From the NCBI RefSeq assembly GCF_002119765.1, contig NZ_CP021112.1, positions 614,501 through 678,500 on the forward strand: 64,000 nucleotides of DNA, in the 5' to 3' direction. Under the pieces are notes generated by a model that saw only the letters and a program-made list of their open reading frames with translations, did no database searches and was not told where the DNA came from. The DNA comes from Pseudorhodoplanes sinuspersici. Lineage in GTDB: Bacteria > Pseudomonadota > Alphaproteobacteria > Rhizobiales > Xanthobacteraceae. Within the stretch, counting starts at the first letter, position 1; the number at the start of each line of letters is the position of its first letter. This document shows positions 42,207 to 50,736 of the stretch, piece after piece. A program made the translations under genes and the position numbers.

Positions 42207-43434
42207 TGCATTAGCTAAAATTTAATCTGACAGACGGTGTCCTGTTTCCCCACGGCGAATCGCGAGCCGAGGCGGGGCGCGGAGCTGGTCGGGGTGGCGA
42301 AGCGCCCCGCCTCGGCGGATTGGAGGACACCATGACGACTGAACAGAAGATCATCCGCGCCAAAGTTGGACTGCTGGAGCTTGCCAAACAGCTCGGCAAC
42401 GTCAGTCAAGCCTGCAAGATGATGGGCTACAGCCGGGACAGCTTTTACCGGTTCAAAGAAATGTACGACAAAGGCGGCGAACTGGCGTTGCAAGAGATCA
42501 GCCGCCGGAAGCCGGTACTGAAGAACCGGGTTCCGGCCGAGATCGAGGATGCGATTGTTGCGCTCGCCATCGAGCAGCCGGCCTATGGCCAAGTGCGGGT
42601 GGCCAACGAGCTGCGCAAGCGCGGTCTCACCGTCTCGCCCGCCGGCGTACGCTGCGTGTGGCTGCGGCACGATCTCGAGACGATGAAGAAGCGGCTCAAG
42701 GCGCTGGAGGCCAAGAGCGCCCAGGAGGGCCTGGTGCTGACCGAAGCGCAGGTGGTGGCGCTGGAGAAGGCCAAGGCCGAGAAGGAGGCGCACGGCGAGT
42801 TCGAGAGCGAACATCCCGGCTATTGCGGCGCCCAGGACACGTTCTACGTCGGCAACATGAAGGGCGTGGGGCGCATCTATCAGCAGACCTTCATCGACAC
42901 CTATGCCAAGGTCGCCTTCGCCAAGCTCTACGACCGCAAGACGCCGATCACGGCGGCCGACCTGTTGAACGACCGCGTGTTGCCGTTCTTCGAGCAGCAC
43001 GAGGTCAAGCTGCTGCGCGTGCTGACCGACCGCGGGACGGAATATTGCGGCAACCCGGAGCGCCACGAGTACGAACTGTATCTCGCGGTCGAGGACATCG
43101 ATCACACCCGCACCAAGACCAAGAGCCCGCAGACCAACGGCATCTGCGAGCGCTTCCACAAGACCGCGCTCAACGAGTTCTATCGAGTGGCGTTCCGAAA
43201 GAAGGTATACCGTTCGCTCGACGAACTGCAGGTCGACCTTGACGCATGGCTCGCCGAGTACAATGAATCGCGTCCGCATCAGGGCCGCTGGTGCTTCGGC
43301 AAGACCCCGATGCAGACCTTCCTGGATGCAATGCCGATGACGAAGGAGAAAATGATCGCAGCCTGATTGCGTCCGACAGCAAGACCCGACCGCTCACCAG
43401 GCGCCGACTGTCAGATCGAGTTGCGGCTAATACA
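42207..43434 (+). mobile_element. IS481-family insertion sequence
   Basis: About 1228 bp between imperfect inverted ends: left TGCATTAGC...ATCTGACAG.CGG.G and right end, reverse complemented, TGTATTAGC...ATCTGACAG.CGG.G. One transposase gene fills it. No target duplication is seen: the left flank is IS66 sequence and the right flank is the second copy of the 51-bp repeat, so recombination or deletion followed insertion. Confidence 0.8.
42332..43366 (+). CDS. IS481-family transposase
   Basis: A 344-residue DDE transposase from ATG 42332 with GGAGG upstream. N-terminal helix-turn-helix ([27 protein letters not shown]), central coiled region, and a catalytic core with Asp in [13 protein letters not shown], Asp in [14 protein letters not shown] and Glu in [17 protein letters not shown]. 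The reading frame is full length and looks intact, so the element may still move. Confidence 0.93.
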   Translation: MTTEQKIIRAKVGLLELAKQLGNVSQACKMMGYSRDSFYRFKEMYDKGGELALQEISRRKPVLKNRVPAEIEDAIVALAIEQPAYGQVRVANELRKRGLTVSPAGVRCVWLRHDLETMKKRLKALEAKSAQEGLVLTEAQVVALEKAKAEKEAHGEFESEHPGYCGAQDTFYVGNMKGVGRIYQQTFIDTYAKVAFAKLYDRKTPITAADLLNDRVLPFFEQHEVKLLRVLTDRGTEYCGNPERHEYELYLAVEDIDHTRTKTKSPQTNGICERFHKTALNEFYRVAFRKKVYRSLDELQVDLDAWLAEYNESRPHQGRWCFGKTPMQTFLDAMPMTKEKMIAA

Positions 43435-43486
43435 CCCGCGTTGCAGTCTTCTCACTCCGGACAAAAAGTGCCCTCCCGCGACAACG
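43435..43486. repeat. Right copy of the 51-bp direct repeat
   Basis: Starts at the base after the IS481 right end and matches 25599-25649 except for one extra A. Sequence then diverges, and the hairpin seen in the left copy is broken. From 43487 to 43730 I find no gene or other feature. Confidence 0.85.
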
Positions 43487-43730
43487 TTGCAAGACCTTCT
43501 GACTCAGTAACCGACCGGACGAAGCGATCGGGCCCTTGCAGACTGGAATCGAGCAATAGCGCGGTCAATACTAAGTGTTCAACGGACACATTGCTCGGCC
43601 ACCAGCGCCGCAGACACACACCGGTCTGATGCCAACGTTGGATCGGCCACGCAATAATCACTATTTCCGACCGGTCCAAACCATCGACAGGATAGGTTAA
43701 ACGCGTGCCTCCGCCCGTGCATTACCGCAG

Positions 43731-44867
43731 TCAACGAACCATGACTTGGGATACATATTTCTGTGGCACCTCAACCCCAACTTGCTGCGCTCTCGCCTTT
43801 TGCAGCACGAGGCCCCCTACGGAAGCGAATTGGCTGCCTAGCCCAACGTTATTTTTGAAGAATGAAATGGAATGGTCGGAGATCGCGGGCACAACCTTTC
43901 CGGTCACAAGATCGGGAAGATCTACAACTTTATTTTTGTCAAGTGTTCCCTCATCGAGGCAGTCGACGATCTCCTCAAGCCCAAATTTCACTTCGAGAGA
44001 ATGCACGCCGACGATGGAGCAACGAGCCACCGCTTTTGGGTCAATCAGGCGGCGCTCGAAATGTTCATCGCCGGCTCCAACGGACATGATGTGTTGACCT
44101 TCTTCGATCAGGTCCCCGTCGAAGACTGGAGTGCGCGCGCTCGATGCCTCGTAAATAACCTCCATGCCGCGCACCGCTTCCTCGGGCGAGGAGGCCGGCT
44201 GCACATCAATAGCGAGTTCCTTGCACATCCGCGCGGCAAACCGCTTCCGATTATCCGGATTCGGACTGAAAACCTTTACATGATCGATACTCGGCCTGAC
44301 ACACAGCAAGGCCCGCAGATTTGCAGTTGCTTGCCAGCCAGACCCAAACAGTCCGGCACGGCGGACGTCAGGCCGGCATAAGTAGTCTGTGCCGAGCGCT
44401 GACGTTGCGGCAACTCTTATGCCTTGCAGCGTAGCCGCCTGAATAATGGCTTCAAACTGCGCATCATGGATGTTGTAGAGAAAAATGAGATCGCTATAGC
44501 CCTTGCCTCCGGGAAGATCGCCATAGCGCATATAGGTGTGCGTTGGTCCATAAGCACCTGAACGCAAGCGCACCAAGTCCGAGCTGCTTCGCAGTGCCCA
44601 AACACCAAAATGCGGGCTCCCTCCTTCCATGGACTTAAAGTTGTAATAAATAGACGAATCACTTTCGTCTACCACATGGTCGGCCGCTCCAGCGTCGGCC
44701 GATCCAAGATTCTGCCAGGGCAAATAGTAGTTCGTTCGCGAACGATTCAAGCGGTAACGCGTATTATATTTGAACTCTGCCACTTCCCGATTTGAGATGC
44801 GTAGCGCCTCGATAGCTTCACCGATAGATATAAGCCGTTCGACATCACTATTCGACAGGATTAGCAT
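43731..44867 (-). CDS. Ornithine cyclodeaminase / mu-crystallin family protein
   Basis: A 378-residue protein from the ATG at 44865-44867 (GAGG upstream). It has the family's NAD-binding Rossmann motif (RRAGLFGSGWQATANLRALL) and the N-terminal substrate domain (NYYLPWQNLG, YNFKSMEGGSP). Later motifs VIYEASSARTPVFDGDLIEEGQHIMSVGAG and KVVDLPDLVTGKV agree. Members catalyse cyclodeamination, amino/imino acid reduction or related NAD(P)-dependent steps; the substrate here is not known. Last gene of a three-gene minus-strand run with the DszB-like and TctC-like genes. Confidence 0.82.
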   Translation of the reverse strand: MLILSNSDVERLISIGEAIEALRISNREVAEFKYNTRYRLNRSRTNYYLPWQNLGSADAGAADHVVDESDSSIYYNFKSMEGGSPHFGVWALRSSSDLVRLRSGAYGPTHTYMRYGDLPGGKGYSDLIFLYNIHDAQFEAIIQAATLQGIRVAATSALGTDYLCRPDVRRAGLFGSGWQATANLRALLCVRPSIDHVKVFSPNPDNRKRFAARMCKELAIDVQPASSPEEAVRGMEVIYEASSARTPVFDGDLIEEGQHIMSVGAGDEHFERRLIDPKAVARCSIVGVHSLEVKFGLEEIVDCLDEGTLDKNKVVDLPDLVTGKVVPAISDHSISFFKNNVGLGSQFASVGGLVLQKARAQQVGVEVPQKYVSQVMVR

Positions 44868-44973
44868 GTGTATCCTCGGAACGATCCGCCAAGGCACGTT
44901 AAGCACCATTTTGCGGACCTATATGCGGTGTCTTGTTCCCGGCAAGACACCGCACAGAACTGCCGTTCGAGAT

Positions 44974-46056
44974 TTACTTCAAGCCTTCGGCCTCCAGCCG
45001 CTTCATGGCATTCTGCAACGGACGGGGATCCATCCAGTCGGAGATTTCGAAATCCTTGCGCATGAACCCGTGGTCGAGCAGGAATGCCTTGCGAACCTCC
45101 AAGGTTTTCACCAACTCCGGAGCCAGCGAAAAATCGAGGCGGTCAGCAAAATCGGCGCCACATCCCTTATCGAGCCAATATTCGGCGCTGCCAGTCTCTA
45201 TTGCGATAGCACGGCGAGCAGCATCCCTATTCTTTTTGGCCCAGTCGGCGGCCATGATCAGCTTCATGACATAGCGTTCGACCAATTCGGGATGATCTCG
45301 CAGAAGGCCGCCGCTCACCGTCAGCGTTTCCGGCGCACCGTTATTGACCTGTTGTTCCATCGGCACACCGTCAAAGGTGAATACCTCTATGGCGCTGATC
45401 TGTCCACGCACGGCCGCGCCCCAGACGCTGTATCCGAACATGGCGTCGACTTCGCCGCGGATTAGTGCGGTCATCTCGCGCGTTTGAAACTTGATGCTGC
45501 GTGGCGCCGGCGTCAGCGAATCGGTGATTTCCACGTCTTCATCGACATAGGTCATCTCGATCGGAAGATCGACCAGCTCGACATCGGACAGATCGAGGCC
45601 GGCCAGCCGCAGAGCATTCTGATAACCTTGCATTGCGGTGGCGCGCCAAAAATCGATCGGATCGTTCACGCGTCGCGGCAAGGCAAGTTTGCGATCTTTC
45701 AGTTGGCTTACCGTGGTGATGCCGGATTCGGCGAGAGTCAGGATCGCCTGATATTGCGGAATCCAGTGCAGGCCCAGAAGCACCGTGTCCTTGCCTTCCG
45801 AGCGTGCGAACAGGGCGGGTGCATTGCCGCCCTGCCGGAATGAATTGTCTAGTGTGTGGGTGTAATGGGATTCGCGAATTTTCGGATCCTGCGAGTGGCG
45901 CATGGAACGGACTTGGATTCCATCGGGAGCGAAGGCCTCGCTCAGCCAGCCCTTTTGGATCGCAATTCCAGCCGCGGTCGGAACCGGGCATCGCGTATAC
46001 CATATCGTACCAGGTGCGCTCGAGCCGCCTTGGCTGATCAGAGGTTCGTGCTTCAT
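44974..46056 (-). CDS. DszB-like sulfinate desulfinase candidate (periplasmic-binding-protein fold)
   Basis: A 360-residue protein of the NitT/TauT/DszB fold without signal peptide or lipobox. It aligns with the desulfinase DszB, whose catalytic residues are Cys27, His60 and Arg70: here Cys23 in WYTRCPVPT (DszB SNCPVPN), and His64 and Arg74 in SHYTHTLDNSFRQGG, with the same 10-residue spacing and the following GG. Later blocks also match (LTVSGGLLRDHPELVERYV; GCGADFADRLDFSLAPE). This argues for a cytoplasmic enzyme releasing sulfite from an organic sulfinate rather than a transport binding protein. The true substrate is unknown. The DszB comparison is from memory and needs alignment. Confidence 0.62.
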   Translation of the reverse strand: MKHEPLISQGGSSAPGTIWYTRCPVPTAAGIAIQKGWLSEAFAPDGIQVRSMRHSQDPKIRESHYTHTLDNSFRQGGNAPALFARSEGKDTVLLGLHWIPQYQAILTLAESGITTVSQLKDRKLALPRRVNDPIDFWRATAMQGYQNALRLAGLDLSDVELVDLPIEMTYVDEDVEITDSLTPAPRSIKFQTREMTALIRGEVDAMFGYSVWGAAVRGQISAIEVFTFDGVPMEQQVNNGAPETLTVSGGLLRDHPELVERYVMKLIMAADWAKKNRDAARRAIAIETGSAEYWLDKGCGADFADRLDFSLAPELVKTLEVRKAFLLDHGFMRKDFEISDWMDPRPLQNAMKRLEAEGLK

Positions 46057-46153
46057 GTGGGCATTCCTAGTGATGATGGTTGATTACAAAATTGAGCACA
46101 GCAATATCTGCGCTCTGCGGATTTGGCAGAGTCCGCCAAGGCCGACTCTTATG

Positions 46154-47125
46154 CTAGTCGACTTGCTGGATTTTCGCACGACCGACGACGTCGTCCCAGA
46201 ATGCGGTGTCTGACTTGATCTGGTCGGCAAAGACTTTCGGTCCGACCGCCATGGGGCTCAATCCTAGCTTAATGATGCGCTGCTGGACCTCTTTCGATTC
46301 GAGAATTTTCTCCACCGCGGCTGTCAACTTCTGCAGCGTGGGCTGCGGCGTGCCCGCCGGCGCTAGAAGTCCGACCCAGGATGTCATCCGGATGCTAGGA
46401 AAGCCAAGCTCGGTGAATGTCGGGACATCGGGGATCTGGCCGCTCCGCTCGCCGCCAGTTACAGCGACCGCAACCAGTTTGTCGCCCTTAATGAGCGGCG
46501 CGGCGGCGGGGACCGACCCAAACATTAGCTCGACATGATTGGCCATGACGTCGGTCACGCCTGGTCCGAACCCTTTATAAGGGACGTGGGTCAGTGGCGC
46601 GCCGGTGGCCAGCTTGAACAGCTCGCCAAGCAAGTGATGCTCGCTCCCGAAGCCGGACGACGCGATGCTTATCTTGCCAGGATTTTTTTTTGCGCTGTCG
46701 ACGATTTCCTGAATGGAATTCCCTTTCAACGACGGGGCAGACATCATGACGAAATCGAATGAACCGACCAGACTGATCGGCGCCAGATCGCTAATCTTGA
46801 ATTTCAGGTTCTTGTAAAGGGCTGGACTGATGGCCATGCTGCCCGACGCGGCGAGCAGGAGCGTGTAGCCATCGGGCTCCGATTTTATGACAAGCTCCGT
46901 TCCGAGATTGCCGCCGACGCCGCTCCGATTTTCGACGAAAAAGGGCTGTCCGAAATGCTCTGAAAGTTTTTCCGCCATCAAACGGCCTGAGGCATCCGGC
47001 GCGCCGCCAGGTGGGTATTGCACGATGATCTTTACTGGTCGTGTGGGATAGTCCTGCGCTTGCAACGGCGCGGCGACGAACGCAAGGATCGCAGATGAGA
47101 CAATTGTGAGCGGTTTGCGAAACAC
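46154..47125 (-). CDS. Bug/TctC-type solute-binding protein
   Basis: A 323-residue periplasmic binding protein. Start at the GTG on 47123-47125 with AGGAGG upstream; the longer frame to 47449 crosses a pseudogene. Signal peptide FRKPLTIVSSAILAFVAAPLQA, then the mature family opening DYPTRPVKIIVQYPPGGAPDASGR and ENRSGVGGNLGTELVIKSEPDGYTLL. Such proteins bind small carboxylates; no TctA or TctB membrane genes are nearby, which is common for this family. Encoded 97 bp upstream of the DszB-like gene, so it may supply its substrate. Confidence 0.9.
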   Translation of the reverse strand: MFRKPLTIVSSAILAFVAAPLQAQDYPTRPVKIIVQYPPGGAPDASGRLMAEKLSEHFGQPFFVENRSGVGGNLGTELVIKSEPDGYTLLLAASGSMAISPALYKNLKFKISDLAPISLVGSFDFVMMSAPSLKGNSIQEIVDSAKKNPGKISIASSGFGSEHHLLGELFKLATGAPLTHVPYKGFGPGVTDVMANHVELMFGSVPAAAPLIKGDKLVAVAVTGGERSGQIPDVPTFTELGFPSIRMTSWVGLLAPAGTPQPTLQKLTAAVEKILESKEVQQRIIKLGLSPMAVGPKVFADQIKSDTAFWDDVVGRAKIQQVD

Positions 47126-47159
47126 TGTTTTCCTCCTGATGTTATCATGTGGCTTCTGC

Positions 47160-47610
47160 GGCCACTTCTCGCCCGGTAGCATTTTCGCACCAGCGCGGAT
47201 CAGGATCAACCCCACACCTGACAACATGGCCGGCGGGTTGACATCATCGAAGAAAAATCCGTTGGCGCAATGGCGAAAACCGGCACGCGAGCTATTAGGG
47301 GCGTCATCGGTTACGGCGAGGCGCCGAAAGGACCGGGCGTCTGGATGATGGATGCACCGGCGGCGGCGGTCGAGAACATTACTGCGCCGGCCGCCGGAGG
47401 AGCGCAATTCATATGCTTTGTGACCGGCTCGGGCAATCCTTCGAGACATCCGGTTGCGCCGACGATCAAGATATCCGCCAATCCGGATACCGTCAGGCAG
47501 CGCTAGCCATCGCAGACGTCAGCAAGAAAGTGTGCAATGGCGTCCCGACGGCGGCTGAAAACCTCGGTTATCTTGAGACAAACATCAGTTGGTTTGGTCC
47601 ATCCTTATGA
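47160..47610 (+). pseudogene. Remnant of a UxaA-family (altronate/galactarate dehydratase-type) gene
   Basis: Plus-strand pieces in shifting frames read as the C-terminal part of a UxaA-family hydrolyase: RINPTPDNMAGGLTSS, then after a frameshift near 47245 AMAKTGTRAIRGVIGYGEAPKGPGVWMMDAPAAAVENIT, AAGGAQFICFVTGSGNP, APTIKISANPDTVR, and after another shift NGVPTAAENLGYLETNI (shown in separate parts). The N-terminal catalytic half is absent. It overlaps the start region of the TctC-like gene on the opposite strand. From 47611 to 47911 nothing is recognised. Confidence 0.7.
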
Positions 47611-47911
47611 TGAATGCCGGCATGCCCTTTGTAGTGCAAGACGCCTACGGTAAGACGTATACTATTTAGCGGAATAATATGGCACAAAATGCGTCGAGAG
47701 ATAATGGTCGAGCCGCCCGCTGGGTCAATCGAAGGTGGGCGCCATGGTTGGTTCTTTTGTTATTTTCGATCGCGATAGTTACAGCTCGATATTTGCGTGC
47801 TCGATGAACTGTTACTGCTTTTTGCCCGACTGAAGCGTCTCCGGCGTTACAGCACAAATCCGGCAGTCGTGCGTCACGGCACAATCGGAAGGCTGAAAGC
47901 CGATGACGGAT

Positions 47912-48940
47912 TCACGCCACCCAGTTTGCCAGCATTACCAGACCAAGGCTGAGCCCAACAATCAGGACCGTACCAAGCGCACCGAGCGCCAGCGGTCGCA
48001 CTCCTTTCGCCTTCAGCCGGCTCACATGCGCCTGCAGTCCGAGTGCGGCCAGCGCCAGCGCCAGGAGGAATGTGGTGATGCTCATGAGGCTGGCGCGAAT
48101 GTCGGCCGGAATGGAAACAACGCTGTTTAACGCCGCGGCGGCGATGAAACCGAGCACGAATAGCGGAACGACCGGAGGCGCCGCGTCTTCATTCCCAGCC
48201 GATCTACGCCGGTGCAGCCGCAAACCCACGACCAACACCAACGGAGCCAGCATCATGACCCGAGTCAGTTTCACGATGATTCCGGTTTCACCGGCCACAT
48301 TGCCGTACTGAAAGGTGGCGCCGGTTACCTGCGCCACCTCGTGGATGGAGACACCCGCCCATATTCCGAACGCGCGTTCAGGGAGACCGAGTGTGTGTCC
48401 GGCGGCGGGCAGCAGAAACATCAAAATTGTACCAAATACGGTCACCGCTGCCATCGCATAGGTCACGTCCTCCTCGCTCGCTTGATTTACAGTGCTCATC
48501 GCGGCCACCGCCGAGGCGCCACAGATCGAAGTTCCAGCAGCAATGAGACCGGCGAGCCGTGCGTCGACGCCGAGTAGCGGCCCCATCCAAGCGACTGCAA
48601 TAAAGGTTATTGCGACCACACAGGTCGCAATCACAAAGCCGTCGAGACCGATTGCAAGAAGCTGCGTGGCGCTGAGCTGAAGCCCCAACAGCACGATCGC
48701 GAGCCGAAGGATGCGTCGGCCGGCGAAGCCTATTCCCGGCAGGCACCGCGGCGGCGGGTGATAAAGGTGGCCCAGGGCCACTCCTATCAGCACCGCAAGC
48801 ATCAGCGGCGAAAACATGGACAGGCCCGGAAGAAGTCGAAGCAGCATGGCTAGGACTGCGACAGCAACGACTATAGCGAGCCCGGGAAGCAGCCTTCCGA
48901 ATGCGCTGCGTCCATCGAATAGCGTCAACACAGCGTCCAT
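47912..48940 (-). CDS. YeiH-family exporter (putative sulfate/sulfite exporter)
   Basis: A 342-residue membrane protein with about ten hydrophobic helices. The family block is clear: RLAGLIAAGTSICGASAVAAMS, then EEDVTYAMAAVTVFGTILMF, GIWAGVSIHEVAQVTGATFQYG and MSITTFLLALALAALGLQ. Members are named putative sulfate exporters (UPF0324/YeiH). In enterobacteria yeiH is divergent from the LysR gene yeiE, and the same arrangement is seen here. Export of sulfite or sulfate released by a desulfinase is a reasonable inference. Confidence 0.88.
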   Translation of the reverse strand: MDAVLTLFDGRSAFGRLLPGLAIVVAVAVLAMLLRLLPGLSMFSPLMLAVLIGVALGHLYHPPPRCLPGIGFAGRRILRLAIVLLGLQLSATQLLAIGLDGFVIATCVVAITFIAVAWMGPLLGVDARLAGLIAAGTSICGASAVAAMSTVNQASEEDVTYAMAAVTVFGTILMFLLPAAGHTLGLPERAFGIWAGVSIHEVAQVTGATFQYGNVAGETGIIVKLTRVMMLAPLVLVVGLRLHRRRSAGNEDAAPPVVPLFVLGFIAAAALNSVVSIPADIRASLMSITTFLLALALAALGLQAHVSRLKAKGVRPLALGALGTVLIVGLSLGLVMLANWVA

Positions 48941-48977
48941 AAGCGGGAATTCCTATTCCAGAACCGGAATACGAGTA

Positions 48978-48988
48978 TTAAGGCTTAA
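48978..48988. promoter_or_regulatory. Palindrome in the YeiH/LysR divergent region
   Basis: TTAAGGCTTAA is a perfect 5-1-5 palindrome in the 100-bp gap between the exporter gene and the LysR gene; it is followed by an AT-rich run (TAATTCTTGTTAAATT). It suits a LysR recognition half, but no T-N11-A site can be singled out. Confidence 0.4.
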
Positions 48989-49040
48989 CGGTCCAACCGA
49001 TAATTCTTGTTAAATTGATCGCCGTATCCGATCATTTGAC

Positions 49041-49943
49041 ATGACCCTCGATCAACTCCGGATCTTCGTTGGCGTCGCCGAGCGCGAACACATGACGCGC
49101 GCCGCCGAGGCGCTGCGGCTGACCCAGTCCGCCGTCAGCGGTGCGATTAGCGCGCTGGAAAACAGGCATGGCGTGGTCCTGTTTCATCGGATCGGCCGCA
49201 GGGTCGAGCTGACACAAGACGGCCGCATCTTTCTTGAAGAAGCGCGCGCGGTCCTGAGATCGGCGGCCTCCGCCGAACAGTCATTAAGGGAACTGCGCGG
49301 GCTGAAGCGCGGCGCGATCAAAATCCACGCAAGCCAGACAACGGCGAGCTATTGGCTCCCGGAGCGCCTTGCCCACTTTAGGGCGCGCCATCCCGATATC
49401 ATGATAAACGTCACGATCGGGAACACGACGCAGGTGGTCTCCGCCATTGTTAACGGAGCGGCCGAAATTGGATTTGTCGAAGATACCGTCCAGCTTGACG
49501 ACCTCATAGCATGGCCAGTCCATCAGGACCGGCTCACCATCGTCGTCCATGCAAAGCATCCCTGGGCCAAGCTGCGGCGCCGTCTCGAAGCCGCAGAAAT
49601 CGGCGCGGCTGAATGGGTCATGCGCGAGCGGGGCTCGGGCACCCGCTCTGTTTTCGAGGACGCTTTGCGGCAAGACGGCATAAAGCCGGAGCTGCTCCGC
49701 ATCTGCCTCGAGCTTCCTTCCAATGAAGCTGTACGGGCCGCGGTCGAGGCCGGGGCCGGCGCGACCGCGATGTCGCACGCCGTGGTCAGATCGGGGCTGG
49801 CTTCCGGACAGCTGAGTGCGGTGCAATTCCGGGCGATAGAGCGCTCGTTCAGCGCGCTCATGCATCGTGAACGGCGCGCGAGCCTTGCATTGCGTGAGTT
49901 CATTGAGGAACTTTCGCCAATGCAACCTCCTTCGTCGTCATGA
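49041..49943 (+). CDS. LysR-family regulator, YeiE-like
   Basis: A 300-residue LysR regulator: N-terminal winged helix (MTLDQLRIFVGVAEREHMTRAAEALRLTQSAVSGAI in order, FHRIGRRVELTQDGRIFLEEAR) and effector domain (IKIHASQTTASYWLPERLAHFRARHPDI). The pattern and divergent place next to a YeiH gene fit YeiE, a LysR protein reported to respond to sulfite in enterobacteria. It would sense sulfite and switch on the exporter. Confidence 0.85.
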   Translation: MTLDQLRIFVGVAEREHMTRAAEALRLTQSAVSGAISALENRHGVVLFHRIGRRVELTQDGRIFLEEARAVLRSAASAEQSLRELRGLKRGAIKIHASQTTASYWLPERLAHFRARHPDIMINVTIGNTTQVVSAIVNGAAEIGFVEDTVQLDDLIAWPVHQDRLTIVVHAKHPWAKLRRRLEAAEIGAAEWVMRERGSGTRSVFEDALRQDGIKPELLRICLELPSNEAVRAAVEAGAGATAMSHAVVRSGLASGQLSAVQFRAIERSFSALMHRERRASLALREFIEELSPMQPPSSS

Positions 49944-49987
49944 TGAAACGTTCTTCTCCCCTCCACTACGACCTTCTACGCTGGGAT

Positions 49988-50075
49988 GCGCCTCGCGGTA
50001 GGGACGACGATTGCTCGCCGCCCCCCCCCCCCCGCACAGAACCCGGCGAACGGAATTACCGCACCGGGCTCCCAC
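49988..50075 (-). mobile_element. 3' remnant of a group II intron (domains V and VI)
   Basis: On the minus strand, 50071-50039 folds as a domain V hairpin: GAGCCCGGTGCGG, loop TAAT, then TCCG TTCGCCGGGTTC, a 33-nt element with the GAGCC...GGTTC ends of group II introns. It is followed by TGTGCGG with a run of 13 G (C on the plus strand, 50021-50033), then a second hairpin and CCCTACCGCGA, the usual end of this intron class. No reverse transcriptase gene is present. From 50236 to 50736 I see no gene. Confidence 0.65.
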
Positions 50076-50736
50076 CTTGGGACGTAACGCTGAACCGCAC
50101 GTCTGGGAGCGGATGCCGGATGCGCGCGGATGCGTTTGACGCAATCAAGCCGGCACTCGACCAAGACAAGCTAAGTAGCTAAAAAACCTGGTGAAAAATA
50201 GAGAATGTTCGCTGCGGGTTCCTCTCCCTCCGCCATAGCCCTAAAAGCCTCGTTCTCTGCTCTTTGCGGCGGCCCTCAGGGAATGCTGAAACGCGGCACT
50301 TTTCGCAATACCTCAGCACTCCGAAGCAGGCGAATCGCTCAAATTCATTCTCCGACGGGCGATATTCTCTCAACCTGTGAACTTGCTAGGAAAGTATTGA
50401 GGTTCGGGGCACTGCGAAATCAATGGCTTGCCGAGGCGAACAAGAAGAACGGTTGGAATCTCTGTCGGGGAGGAATAGTTGCCGAACTTTGGCAACAACC
50501 GCCTTCTCTTCCCCCTGGTCCCGCAGCGTTGGACCACATCCGCCATTTTCCGTGAAAGCTTTTCGCTCAGCCAACTGGGCCGCCTCGCTTTAGAGACGGA
50601 AGCGCGCTCGCTTCGCGTAGCGAGATAGAACCTGAATTGCCCGCTCCCTGCCGCGGGATATTTCAATTTTTGCTGGCATCCACTCTAAAGGGCCTTCATT
50701 TTGATCGCGTGACTGGGTGCACGTGGTCAACGTCTC

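Noticed and set aside
44974-46056. Plain ABC transporter substrate-binding protein call
   Set aside because: No signal peptide, no permease or ATPase gene beside it, and the DszB catalytic residues are present with the right spacing. The call is kept only as an alternative.
50021-50033. C tract as a phase-variation switch
   Set aside because: It is not in or just upstream of a coding frame and falls within the group II intron remnant, where G-rich runs are normal.
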